The translations under genes were made by a program, and so were the position numbers. Source: Allobosea sp. OK403 (GTDB lineage: Bacteria; Pseudomonadota; Alphaproteobacteria; Rhizobiales; Beijerinckiaceae). From it: a DNA stretch of 64,000 nt. The stretch is taken from NCBI RefSeq assembly GCF_900113835.1, contig NZ_FOQV01000005.1:226796-290795 (forward strand), read 5' to 3'. The notes beneath the pieces are model-generated. The model was not told the origin of the DNA. It saw only the letters and a program-made list of their open reading frames with translations, and ran no database searches. Numbering within the stretch: the stretch's first letter is position 1; every line of letters starts with the position of its first letter. Below, piece after piece: positions 41,689 through 50,017 of the stretch.

Positions 41689-42528
41689 TCAGCGCATGAA
41701 GCTGATACCGCGCAAAAATCCCTCGACTTCGCCGCGCCAGGAGCCGACGGCATTGATGTAGCCATGGCCGTCCCTGCCATAGGCCGGCGCGGACACAAAG
41801 CGCGCCTTTCCACCTGCGGCGGTGAAGGCCGAGTACAGGCGCTTGGCCAGGTCGGGACCGAAGAAGAGATCGTTGCTGCTGTAGAGCCAGAGTTCCGGCG
41901 TGCGGGCATAACCGCCATAGCGACCGGCTGCGGAGATCAGCGCCTCTTCCGAGCAGACATCGTTGGGGCCGCGCGAGCCGCGTCCGCCAGCGAAGTTGAC
42001 CACGCCGAGCAGCCCTGAATCGCCGTGAGTTGCGGCTGCGATCGAGCCCCAGCCGCCGGCCGAGACGCCCATATAGACCAACCGGCGCGGATCTGCGTCG
42101 GGCCGGGCCCTCACGGCGCTGGCGGCGGCGCGGATATCCTGGGCGGTCGCCAGGCCGCCGCCATAATAGTCCGCGTTCTCGCAGCGGCCATAGCCCTCGG
42201 CCCAACCGCTTCCCTCGCCGCCATAGCCGCGCCGGATCGGCACGGCGACGAGCACGCCGCGCGCCACGAAGGTCTTGGCGACGGCGGCCAGCGTCGCCTC
42301 GCCGACCTTCGCGCGTGCCGAGGGGTTGCGTGGGCTGCCATGCGACAGGATCAGCACCGGAAACGGGCCTTGCCCGTCCGGGACATAGAGATGGACGGCG
42401 ATCTCGCTTCCGCCGACCGAGGTTTTCAGGGTCTCGACGGCGCGGACCTCCTGCGCCGCGAAGGGTAGCAGGAGCAAGCTGAGGACAAGGAGATGACGAG
42501 CAAGGTGGCAAGGCGATCGTGACGGCAT
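41689..42528 (-). CDS. Secreted alpha/beta hydrolase (dienelactone hydrolase-like)
   Basis: A 279-aa hydrolase with a signal peptide (residues 1-30, LLVLSLLLLPFAAQEVRA). The oxyanion segment is ILSHGSPRNP, the nucleophile elbow is MGVSAGGWGS, and a His is available in DGHGYINA. The family hydrolyses esters or lactones; periplasmic location is expected. It is convergent with the aldo/keto reductase gene. Confidence 0.85.
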   Translation of the reverse strand: MPSRSPCHLARHLLVLSLLLLPFAAQEVRAVETLKTSVGGSEIAVHLYVPDGQGPFPVLILSHGSPRNPSARAKVGEATLAAVAKTFVARGVLVAVPIRRGYGGEGSGWAEGYGRCENADYYGGGLATAQDIRAAASAVRARPDADPRRLVYMGVSAGGWGSIAAATHGDSGLLGVVNFAGGRGSRGPNDVCSEEALISAAGRYGGYARTPELWLYSSNDLFFGPDLAKRLYSAFTAAGGKARFVSAPAYGRDGHGYINAVGSWRGEVEGFLRGISFMR

Positions 42529-42774
42529 GGCAAGGTCCGGGCGGTTGGCGGGTCGCTCATGCTGCCGGCTCCTTGCGCCACCGTCAAAAGCTCACCTTGC
42601 GCACGAGGCAGGTCCATCGGGTCTGGAGGGCTCATTGCTGGATCGTGGAAACCACAATTCGTCTTTGCGCTTTACAGCTGGGCCAGCTGCGGCGTTTCCT
42701 GAAGGCAATGGCGGCGGAGCCTTGCGCCCGACAATGCCGAAAGATCCAACAGTCGCGTTTTTCGGAGTGGTGTA

Positions 42775-43407
42775 ATGCGTCGCGTCCTCGGCATCCTGGC
42801 CGTCTTGTTCCTATCGTTTGCCGGCATCGCCACGGCTCAAGCCGGCGTCTCGGTGAAGGTCGATATCGCCGCCCAGCGCATGCAGGTCACGACGACCGAT
42901 GGCGAGGTTTACAACTGGGCGATCTCCTCGGGCCGCAAGGGCTTCCGCTCGCCCAACGGCGTCTACCGGCCGACCCGGCTGGAGAAGAACTGGTATTCGC
43001 GGAAATATGGCGGGGCCATGCCCTATGCGGTGTTCTTCCGTGGCGGTTACGCGATCCATGGCACCAATGCCGTCGGCGCGCTCGGTCGCCCGGCCTCGCA
43101 TGGCTGCATCCGCCTTCATACGGCCAATGCCGCGAAGTTCTTCGCGCTGGTCAAGAAGCATGGCGCCGGCCAGACGCGTATTGCGCTGAACGGCGCGGCC
43201 GATGACGGGCTCTCGCAATTCGCCAAGGCGTCGGGCGGCGCCAAGTCCAAGCTCGCCAAGGCGAAGGCCAGGGAGCGCGCCGCCGTCGCACAGAGCCGCA
43301 AGGCCCCGAGCTGGAACGCCGCCCGCGAGCAGATCTTCCTGCGCCCGGCGCTGCCGGTGGATGCTTTTGGCTATCAGCCCTACTATCCCAACCAGCGCTG
43401 GCGCTGA
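42775..43407 (+). CDS. L,D-transpeptidase (YkuD family)
   Basis: A 210-aa envelope enzyme with a signal peptide (residues 1-22) directly followed by the YkuD catalytic domain, which has the diagnostic HGTNAVG...SHGCIRL with catalytic Cys and His. It would form 3-3 peptidoglycan cross-links or attach proteins to peptidoglycan. A Lys/Ala-rich segment and aromatic tail (YQPYYPNQRWR) follow. The 246 bases upstream show no gene or clear promoter. Confidence 0.92.
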   Translation: MRRVLGILAVLFLSFAGIATAQAGVSVKVDIAAQRMQVTTTDGEVYNWAISSGRKGFRSPNGVYRPTRLEKNWYSRKYGGAMPYAVFFRGGYAIHGTNAVGALGRPASHGCIRLHTANAAKFFALVKKHGAGQTRIALNGAADDGLSQFAKASGGAKSKLAKAKARERAAVAQSRKAPSWNAAREQIFLRPALPVDAFGYQPYYPNQRWR

Positions 43408-43413
43408 GCGGCT

Positions 43414-43526
43414 AGAGCATTGCGCGAAAAAGTGGGTACCGGTTTTTCGCAAGAGCAATGCTCTATATTTTTAGAAGCGATCACGTTTTTCGCATTCGGA
43501 CATACCCGTCCGAATGCGACGTGATC
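43414..43526. repeat. Dispersed palindromic repeats
   Basis: AGAGCATTGCGCG...GCAATGCTCT (43414-43464) is followed by a GATCACG...CGTGATC hairpin (43479-43526). The two modules are those found at 19510-19622. They lie in the convergent space after the L,D-transpeptidase gene. Confidence 0.85.
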
Positions 43527-43544
43527 TTGCGCCCGGCTGCCGGC

Positions 43545-44468
43545 TCACAGCGTCTCCGGCACGATCCGCAGCCAGCCTTCCAGCGTCTCGCCCGGCTGAA
43601 GCCGCGTCAGCGGCGAGACGGCGCGTGCTGCCGCTTCGCTCGGTGAGCCGATCGCGTGGCTTTGCGGCTCGACGCAGAGGAAATCCGCACCGAGCGGGGC
43701 CCAGACCACCGGGAAGCTGAAATTCTCGCTGGCGGTCAGCGTGATCGCGAGACCCGTCGAGGGCGTCTCGATGCGCGCCACGCCATTCCAACCGAGCAAG
43801 CTCCAGGCGGTCTCGTGCTCCCTCGCGAAAACCGGCTTGTCCGCATAGGGGCCGCCATCGCTGAACAGAGCCGAGCCCGTTGCGCGAAAAGCCTCACCGA
43901 AGACGAGCGCGCCCGTTGCGGTCATACCCAGCCGCGTATCGGGTGCGCAGGGAAACCAGGGATGATGGCCGATTCCGTAAGGTAGTGCCGTATCGGCCTC
44001 GTTGGTGACGGCCATCGTTATGGTCATACCGGCGTCGTCGAGCGCGATGTCCTGCGTCGCACGGTAGCGATAGGGATCTGGGCCTTCCGTCCGGCGGTGC
44101 TCCAGCACGGTATGGCCTTGGGTCTTTCCTACGACATTCCAGGCCGATTGCCGGCCGAAACCGTGGATGTTGCCGCTGCGGTCATTGGCCGGGACAGTGA
44201 AGGCGCGCTCGCCATCATCGACCAGGCAATCGAAGGCGCGGTTGGCGAAGGGCACCATCGCCCATGTGCCGAACATGTTGGAATGTGCGGTCGTGGGCAC
44301 CGCCCCGTCGGGTGCATGCAACAGCTTGTGTCGTTGTCCGTCCGGAGCGCGCCATTCAAGCGCCGTGACAATCCCGCCGATCTCGGGGGCGATCCGGGCG
44401 GTAAAGGGGCCGGTCGACAGTTCCAGCATCGCGGTCTCGCTTGGGTTCATTTGACCACTTGGGTTCAT
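43545..44468 (-). CDS. Aldose 1-epimerase family protein
   Basis: A mutarotase-like enzyme of about 307 aa. The substrate histidines lie in NIHGFGR and GIGHHPWFP, and the catalytic Glu is in FLCVEPQSH. Start ATG 44468 overlaps the stop of the IclR gene (ATGA), suggesting translational coupling. ATG 44450 is equally possible, because a 15-bp direct repeat duplicates the start region (MNPSGQMNPSE). The physiological sugar is unknown. Confidence 0.88.
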   Translation of the reverse strand: MNPSGQMNPSETAMLELSTGPFTARIAPEIGGIVTALEWRAPDGQRHKLLHAPDGAVPTTAHSNMFGTWAMVPFANRAFDCLVDDGERAFTVPANDRSGNIHGFGRQSAWNVVGKTQGHTVLEHRRTEGPDPYRYRATQDIALDDAGMTITMAVTNEADTALPYGIGHHPWFPCAPDTRLGMTATGALVFGEAFRATGSALFSDGGPYADKPVFAREHETAWSLLGWNGVARIETPSTGLAITLTASENFSFPVVWAPLGADFLCVEPQSHAIGSPSEAAARAVSPLTRLQPGETLEGWLRIVPETL

Positions 44469-45232
44469 TTGATCAACGGCTGCAGCATCGCCTGCATCGC
44501 GCGCATTTTCGGCAGAAAGGCCTCGGCCATCGCTTCGGCGGAGTTGCGCTGCGCCTGACCCGACAGGTTGAAGGCCGCAACGACCTCGCCGCGCGCATTG
44601 ACGAGCGGCATCGCCAGCGAGACCAGGCCGAGTTCGAGCTCCTGGTCGACGAGGCAATAGCCCTGCGCCTGCGCCCGCGCCAGGATCGGCATCAGTTGCG
44701 CGATCTCGGTGACCGTGCGTGGCGTAAGCGCGCGCGGCTTGCCTGCGAGAATGCGCGCCTGCGCCTCCTCTGGCGGCAGGGCCGCCAACAGCACGCGGCC
44801 CATCGAGGAGCAGAAGGCCGGCAGCCGGCTGCCGACGGAGAGGCCCACCGACATGATCCGCCTTTGTGCGGAGCGGGCGATGTAGACGATCTCATGCCCG
44901 TCGAGCAGCGAGGCGGATGAGGATTCGTGGGTTTCTTCGGAGAGCCGCTCCAGGAACGGTTGAACCAGCTGCGGTAGCGCCGTCGAGGCGAGCCAGGCAT
45001 AGCCGAGACGCAGCACACGTGGCGTCAAGCGGAAGAACTTGCCGTCGAACTCCGCGTAGCCGATCTTCGTCAGCGTCAGCAGGCAGCGCCGCGCGGCAGC
45101 GCGGGACAGATCGGTCGCTCGGGCGACATCGGCGATGGTGAGCTTGTCATGGATCGCGTCGAAACATTCGATCACCGCCAGCCCCTTTTCCAGGGCAGCC
45201 ATATGGTCGCGGTCCGGTGCTGTACTCGTCAT
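44465..45232 (-). CDS. IclR family regulator, PcaR/PobR-like
   Basis: A 255-aa regulator. An N-terminal winged helix (MAALEKGLAVIECFD, then LTIADVARATDLSRAAARR) is followed by an IclR effector domain (GHEIVYIARSA, LGLVSLAMPLVN). It is divergent from pcaIJHG, and two PcaR-type boxes lie in the 96-base gap, so it very likely controls that operon in response to beta-ketoadipate or protocatechuate. The effector is inferred from family and context. Confidence 0.9.
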   Translation of the reverse strand: MTSTAPDRDHMAALEKGLAVIECFDAIHDKLTIADVARATDLSRAAARRCLLTLTKIGYAEFDGKFFRLTPRVLRLGYAWLASTALPQLVQPFLERLSEETHESSSASLLDGHEIVYIARSAQRRIMSVGLSVGSRLPAFCSSMGRVLLAALPPEEAQARILAGKPRALTPRTVTEIAQLMPILARAQAQGYCLVDQELELGLVSLAMPLVNARGEVVAAFNLSGQAQRNSAEAMAEAFLPKMRAMQAMLQPLIK

Positions 45233-45275
45233 GCTTGGCTCGCCATGCTTGACCGTCTTTGTTGCGCGCCGTAAA

Positions 45276-45309
45276 GTGCGATTATCAAAACGTTGTGCGA
45301 TTAACGCAC
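45276..45309. promoter_or_regulatory. Two PcaR-type operator boxes
   Basis: GTGCGATTATCAAAA (45276-45290) and GTGCGATTAACGCAC (45295-45309) are direct copies 19 bases apart. The second is close to the 15-bp palindromic PcaR site known from Pseudomonas (GTTCGATAATCGCAC, from memory). They end 19 bases before the pcaI start. Confidence 0.65.
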
Positions 45310-45328
45310 ATAATGAGGAGATGTCAAG

Positions 45329-46186
45329 GTGGCTGAATTCGTCTCCCTTGCCCAAGGGGTCGAGGCGGTCCTGAGCGATGGCTGCTCCGTCGCGATGGAA
45401 GGTTTCACCCATCTGATCCCGCATGCGGCGGGCCATGAGGCGATCCGCCAGACCCGCAAGCGCCTGACCCTGATCCGCATGACGCCGGATCTGGTCTATG
45501 ATCAGATGATCGGGATGGGCTGCGCCGAGAAGCTCGTCTTCTCCTGGGGTGGCAATCCCGGCGTCGGCTCGCTGCACCGCTTCCGCGACGCGGTCGAGAA
45601 TGGCTGGCCACACAAGCTCGATATCGAGGAGCACAGCCACGCAGCCATGGCCAACGCCTATGAGGCGGGCGCCGCGAACCTGCCCTTCGCTGTCTTCCGC
45701 GGCTACAAGGGCGTCGACCTGCCCAAGGTCAATCCGAAGATCAAATCCGTGACCTGCCCCTATACAGGGGAGGTGCTGGCGACGGTGCCGGCGATCCGCC
45801 CCGATGCCGCGATCATCCATGCGCTCAAGGCCGATCGCGAGGGCAATGTCCTGCTGGAGGGCATCGTCGGCGTGCAGAAGGAAGCGGTGCTGGCAGCAAA
45901 GCGCTCGCTCGTCACGGTCGAGGAGATCGTCGATGATTTTGGCCCGCGCAATGCCAATGCCGTGATCCTGCCGGCCTGGACGGTGACCGCGATCGCCCAT
46001 GTCCCGGGTGGTGCTTACCCCTCCTACGCGCAGGGCTACTACAAGCGCGCCAACGATTTCTACATCGCCTGGGACAAGATCGCCCGTGAGCGTGAGACGT
46101 TTTTGGCCTGGATCAAGGCGAATGTGCTGGAAAAGGGGCCTGATGCCTTCGCACAGCATGCCCGCCCGTCCCGGCAGGCAGCGTGA
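45329..46186 (+). CDS. pcaI: 3-oxoadipate CoA-transferase subunit A (glutaconate CoA-transferase type)
   Basis: A 285-aa subunit of a family I CoA-transferase that activates beta-ketoadipate with succinyl-CoA. It has VAMEGFTHLIPHAAGHE near the N terminus, FSWGGNPGVGS, and EGIVGVQKEA. It is longer than classic PcaI (about 230 aa) and resembles the GctA-like type. The GTG start at 45329 is chosen because GAGGAG lies 8 bases upstream; ATG 45321 is out of frame. First gene of pcaIJHG. Confidence 0.85.
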   Translation: MAEFVSLAQGVEAVLSDGCSVAMEGFTHLIPHAAGHEAIRQTRKRLTLIRMTPDLVYDQMIGMGCAEKLVFSWGGNPGVGSLHRFRDAVENGWPHKLDIEEHSHAAMANAYEAGAANLPFAVFRGYKGVDLPKVNPKIKSVTCPYTGEVLATVPAIRPDAAIIHALKADREGNVLLEGIVGVQKEAVLAAKRSLVTVEEIVDDFGPRNANAVILPAWTVTAIAHVPGGAYPSYAQGYYKRANDFYIAWDKIARERETFLAWIKANVLEKGPDAFAQHARPSRQAA

Positions 46187-46192
46187 GGGATC

Positions 46193-46966
46193 ATGATGAC
46201 CGCGACCCCCACCGAGATGATGACGATCGCCGCCGCCCGGCTGCTGACGAATGAGGATGTCTGCTTCGTCGGCATTGGTGCGCCCTCGGCCGCCTGCAAC
46301 CTCGCGCGTTTGACCCATGCGCCGAAAATCACGCTGATCTACGAATCCGGCACGCTCTCGACGCGGCCGACCGTGCTGCCGCTCTCGATCGGCGATGGCG
46401 AGCTCTGTGATACCGCGCTGACCACCGTCTCGGTGCCGGAGATGTTCCGCTACTGGCTGCAGGGCGGACGCATCACCATCGGTTTCCTTGGCGGCGCGCA
46501 GATCGACCGTTTCGCCAATCTCAACACCACGGTCGTTGGTCCCTATGACGCGCCGAAAGTGCGTCTGCCCGGCGGCGGTGGCGCGCCTGAGATCGCGATC
46601 CATTGCGGCCAGATTTTCATCACCATGGCGATGGGCTCGCGCGCTTTCGTCGAGACGCTGCCCTTCATCACCTCCTTCGGCCATGGCACGGGCAAGGGCG
46701 ACCGCGCCAAGCTCGGTCTGAAGACGCAGGGGCCGACCAAGATCATCACCGATCTCTGCGTGATGGAGCCGGATCCCGAGACCTCGGAGCTGACCGTGGT
46801 CTCGCTGCATCCGGGCGTCACGCGCGAGCAGGTTCAGGCCGGCTGCGGCTGGCCCTTGCGCTTCACGGCCGAGTTGGCGGAGACTCCCGCCGCGTCAGTG
46901 CAGGAACTGGCGGTGCTGCGCGATCTGCACATCCGCACCAAGCAAGCTCACGGAGTGGCGGCATGA
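46193..46966 (+). CDS. pcaJ: 3-oxoadipate CoA-transferase subunit B (glutaconate CoA-transferase type)
   Basis: A 257-aa partner of the preceding subunit. The catalytic Glu is expected in LIYESGTL, and GLKTQGPTKIITDLCVME is a conserved family segment. It begins 6 bases after subunit A, at ATG 46193 or 46196, and its stop overlaps the pcaH start (ATGA). Together they would form beta-ketoadipyl-CoA. Confidence 0.87.
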   Translation: MMTATPTEMMTIAAARLLTNEDVCFVGIGAPSAACNLARLTHAPKITLIYESGTLSTRPTVLPLSIGDGELCDTALTTVSVPEMFRYWLQGGRITIGFLGGAQIDRFANLNTTVVGPYDAPKVRLPGGGGAPEIAIHCGQIFITMAMGSRAFVETLPFITSFGHGTGKGDRAKLGLKTQGPTKIITDLCVMEPDPETSELTVVSLHPGVTREQVQAGCGWPLRFTAELAETPAASVQELAVLRDLHIRTKQAHGVAA

Positions 46967-47673
46967 GCCTGATCTATCCGCGCGAGAGCCTGAAGGCGCA
47001 CCCTCTCAACGCTTCGCCCGAGTACAAATCCACTTTGAAGCGCGCCCCGGCGCAGCCCCTGATCCTGCTGCCGCACACGCTGTCGGAAACGACCGGGCCG
47101 GTCTTCGGCCATGTTGCCGTCAACGAGAGCGACACCGACCTCACGCGCCAGCACGCGGGCGAGCCGCTGGGCGAGCGCATCATCGTGACCGGCCGCGTAC
47201 TCGATGAGGACGGTCGGCCGGTGCCGCATACGCTGGTCGAGATCTGGCAGGCCAATGCCGCCGGGCGCTATGTCCATATCCGCGATCAGCATCCGGCCCC
47301 GCTCGATCCGAATTTCACTGGCGCGGGCCGGGCTCTGACCGATGCGCAGGGGCGCTATCGCTTCGTCACGGTCAAGCCCGGCGCCTATCCCTGGCGCAAC
47401 CATCACAATGCCTGGCGGCCGGCCCATATCCATTTCTCGCTATTCGGGCCGAGCTTCCTCTCGCGTGTGATCACGCAGATGTATTTTCCCGGGGATCCGC
47501 TGTTCAAATACGATCCGATCTTCCAGTCGATCACCGATGAGCGGGCTCGCGACCGGCTGGTCTCGCGTTTCGACATCGAGACCACCGAGCCGGAATGGGC
47601 GCTTGCCTATCAGTTCGACATCGTCCTGCGCGGCCGCAATGCGACGCCGCTGGAAGAGCCCCATGACCACTGA
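46963..47673 (+). CDS. pcaH: Protocatechuate 3,4-dioxygenase beta subunit
   Basis: The iron-bearing subunit of the intradiol dioxygenase that opens protocatechuate to beta-carboxymuconate, 236 aa. Fe(III) ligands are expected at Tyr in GRYVHI, Tyr in PGAYPWRN and two His in RPAHIHFS. It overlaps pcaJ by 4 bases and pcaG by 11 bases, so translation is coupled. Confidence 0.95.
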   Translation: MSLIYPRESLKAHPLNASPEYKSTLKRAPAQPLILLPHTLSETTGPVFGHVAVNESDTDLTRQHAGEPLGERIIVTGRVLDEDGRPVPHTLVEIWQANAAGRYVHIRDQHPAPLDPNFTGAGRALTDAQGRYRFVTVKPGAYPWRNHHNAWRPAHIHFSLFGPSFLSRVITQMYFPGDPLFKYDPIFQSITDERARDRLVSRFDIETTEPEWALAYQFDIVLRGRNATPLEEPHDH

Positions 47674-48256
47674 GACCAAGGTGACCACTGAGACCAAGCC
47701 CGGGCTGACCCCATCGCAGACGATCGGCCCGTTCTTCGCCTATGCGCTGACGCCGCGCGCCTATGGCGGGCCGGAACTTGCAACCGAACAGGTCGCGGCC
47801 GAGGGCGTGGCCGGCGAGCGTATCCGCATCGAAGGCACGGTCTTCGACGGCGACGGCGTGCCCGTGAGCGACGCCATGATCGAGACTTGGCAGGCCGATC
47901 CGCAGGGGCGCTTCCATGCCGCCGGCAATGTCGGCTTCACCGGCTTCGGCCGCGCCGAGACGAATGCGGAAGGCGGTTTCTTCTTCGAGACGGTCAAGCC
48001 TGGCGCGCTGCAGGGAGCAGATGGGACCCAGCAGGCGCCCCATCTCAGCATCTCGGTCTTCGCGCGCGGCGTGCTGGTCAGGCTCGCGACCCGGATCTAC
48101 TTCTCTGACGAGCCGGGCAACGCCTCCGATCCGGTTCTGGCCCTGGTGCCGGCCGGGCGGCGCGATACGCTGATTGCCCAGCGCGGCGCGGATGGTGTTT
48201 TCCGCTTCGATATCCGCTTGCAAGGCGAGGGTGAGACGGTGTTCTTCGAGGCCTGA
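47663..48256 (+). CDS. pcaG: Protocatechuate 3,4-dioxygenase alpha subunit
   Basis: A 197-aa partner of PcaH with the same intradiol dioxygenase fold (IETWQADPQGRF, HLSISVFARG) but no iron ligands, as expected for alpha subunits. The N terminus shows a short duplication (MTTETKVTTETK) from a direct DNA repeat. It begins inside the pcaH end. Confidence 0.95.
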   Translation: MTTETKVTTETKPGLTPSQTIGPFFAYALTPRAYGGPELATEQVAAEGVAGERIRIEGTVFDGDGVPVSDAMIETWQADPQGRFHAAGNVGFTGFGRAETNAEGGFFFETVKPGALQGADGTQQAPHLSISVFARGVLVRLATRIYFSDEPGNASDPVLALVPAGRRDTLIAQRGADGVFRFDIRLQGEGETVFFEA

Positions 48257-48290
48257 GGCCTTCCGCGCGAAGGCGGCCCTGGGACAAGTC

Positions 48291-49199
48291 ATGATCGTCG
48301 TTTTTGGTTCCTTGAATGTCGACCTCGTCACGCCGGTCGAGCGTCTGCCCGGTGCAGGTGAAACCGTGATCGGCCCGGGCTATGCGCTTCATCCCGGTGG
48401 CAAGGGCGCCAATCAGGCGCTGGCCGCGTGCCGCGCCGGGGCGGAGGTCGCGCTTGTGGGCGCGGTTGGGCGCGATGGTTTCGCCGAGATCGCCTTGTCG
48501 CTGCTCGCGGCGGATGGGGTCGATCTCGCCCATGTCGCGCATGTCGATGCGCCAACGGGGGCTGCCTTCATCGCGGTCGATGCGGCCGGCTCCAACCAGA
48601 TCGTCGTGGCGGCCGGCGCGAATGCGTTCGCGCGCAGCGCCGTGCTGGACATCATGCCGCTGAGCGAGCGCGACGTGCTGCTGCTTCAGCGCGAAGTGCC
48701 CGAGGTGGAGTGCATCGCCGCCGCGCGGTCGATGAAGCGGGCCGGCGGGCGTGTCATCTTGAACCTCGCCCCGGCCGGTGCGCCCGCTGCGGCGCTGCTC
48801 GACTGTCTCGACGTCCTGATCGTCAACGAGCATGAGGCGCTGGTTCTGGCGCAGTCCCTGGGCTGGCCCGATGGCGAGCCCGAGGAGGTTGCCCGGCGCA
48901 TCGACGCCGAGCGCGGGCTGGCCTGCGTCGTGACGCTGGGCGCGGCCGGCGTGGTCGGCTGGCAGGGCGGCGTCCGGCGCAGGCTCGCGGCGCCGCAGGT
49001 CGACGTCGTCGATACGGTTGCTGCTGGCGACAGTTTCACAGGGGCCTTTGCTGCGGCGCTTGCCGCAGCTTGCGGCTTTTCGGGCGCGCTTCAGCGCGGG
49101 CTGGCCGCTGGCTCGCTTGCCTGTACGGTGGCCGGCGCGCAGCCGAGCGTGCCACGTCGGAAGGCGATCGAGGTTCTGGTCGGCCAGGCTTTCTTTTGA
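48291..49199 (+). CDS. Ribokinase-like PfkB family sugar kinase
   Basis: A 302-aa kinase with the two PfkB signatures: the N-terminal GG motif in HPGGKGANQALA and the catalytic VDTVAAGDSFTGAF (Asp base and anion hole). The VVFGSLNVDLVTPV start is typical of ribokinase. It lies 34 bases after pcaG; its role beside aromatic degradation is unclear. Ribose or another pentose/nucleoside sugar is the probable substrate. Confidence 0.9.
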   Translation: MIVVFGSLNVDLVTPVERLPGAGETVIGPGYALHPGGKGANQALAACRAGAEVALVGAVGRDGFAEIALSLLAADGVDLAHVAHVDAPTGAAFIAVDAAGSNQIVVAAGANAFARSAVLDIMPLSERDVLLLQREVPEVECIAAARSMKRAGGRVILNLAPAGAPAAALLDCLDVLIVNEHEALVLAQSLGWPDGEPEEVARRIDAERGLACVVTLGAAGVVGWQGGVRRRLAAPQVDVVDTVAAGDSFTGAFAAALAAACGFSGALQRGLAAGSLACTVAGAQPSVPRRKAIEVLVGQAFF

Positions 49200-49378
49200 G
49201 CCCCGCAGGATGCTCTGTTGAGTCTTGATGAAAGCTGGCGGGAACCCGGCGTTAAGTCTGTTCCCCGCAAAGCCGGGATCGACCCCGCAACGCGCGCAAT
49301 GCGAGCGACGCTTTTCATCTTTCCGCAGGGATTGCGCCACATTCTCCATAGGTAAATTGGGGGCGGAGCCAGACATCG

Positions 49379-49921
49379 ATGGCGCAAAGGCCGATCATAT
49401 GGGCTCTCGGCATTGCCGGGTCCGTGATCTACAGCGCGCTGTCCTATAGCGAGCGGCTCGCCGACTTCACTGAGGCTAGTACGCCGCCCGTCGCGGCAGT
49501 CGCCACCGCCGGGAACCGGCCGACTGCGACGCCAAAGACCGCGCCGCAGCGTCCGACCCTGACCGTCGCCGCGGATTATCGCGGCCATTATGTCGTTCAT
49601 CCGACGATCGACAATTACCACGTCAAGATGATGGTCGATACCGGCGCGAGTATGGTCGCGCTGACGGCGAGCGATGCCCGGGCGCTCGGCATCCAGCTCG
49701 GGCCCAGCGACTACAAGATGATCCTCAGCACCGCCAATGGCGTGGTCAAGGGTGCGCGCGTCAATCTGCGCGAGGTACGGCTCGGCGATATCCTGGTGCG
49801 CAATGTCGAGGCGGTCGTGCTGCCGGACGGCGCGCTCTCGATGAGCCTGCTCGGCACCTCCTTTCTCGGCAAGCTGCAGGGCTACGAGGTCCAGACCGGC
49901 AGAATGGTTCTGCGCGGCTGA
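49379..49921 (+). CDS. Retropepsin-like aspartic protease (TIGR02281-type)
   Basis: A 180-aa protein with an N-terminal membrane segment (about residues 6-22), a Pro/Ala/Thr linker and a single-chain aspartic protease domain. The catalytic motif is MMVDTGASMVALT, and a second family segment is LLGTSFLGKLQGYEV. It would dimerise to form the active site, in the periplasm. The target is unknown. Confidence 0.87.
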   Translation: MAQRPIIWALGIAGSVIYSALSYSERLADFTEASTPPVAAVATAGNRPTATPKTAPQRPTLTVAADYRGHYVVHPTIDNYHVKMMVDTGASMVALTASDARALGIQLGPSDYKMILSTANGVVKGARVNLREVRLGDILVRNVEAVVLPDGALSMSLLGTSFLGKLQGYEVQTGRMVLRG

Positions 49922-50017
49922 ACCTTCAGCGGGGTTCAGGCTGAAGCGTTTCCCATCATGGGCGCCATCGGCTATGTGTGGCGCCTCTGGCCCGCCTCTC
50001 CATCCCGGATGCCCCCG

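Noticed and set aside
45233..46810. Long minus-strand extension of the IclR frame, opposite pcaI and pcaJ
   Set aside because: The recognisable IclR protein begins at 45232. The extension is antisense to two well-supported genes and crosses the operator region.
49241..49252. GGAAC and CGTT upstream of the aspartic protease gene as an EcfG promoter
   Set aside because: The two elements are separated by only a few bases, not 16-17.
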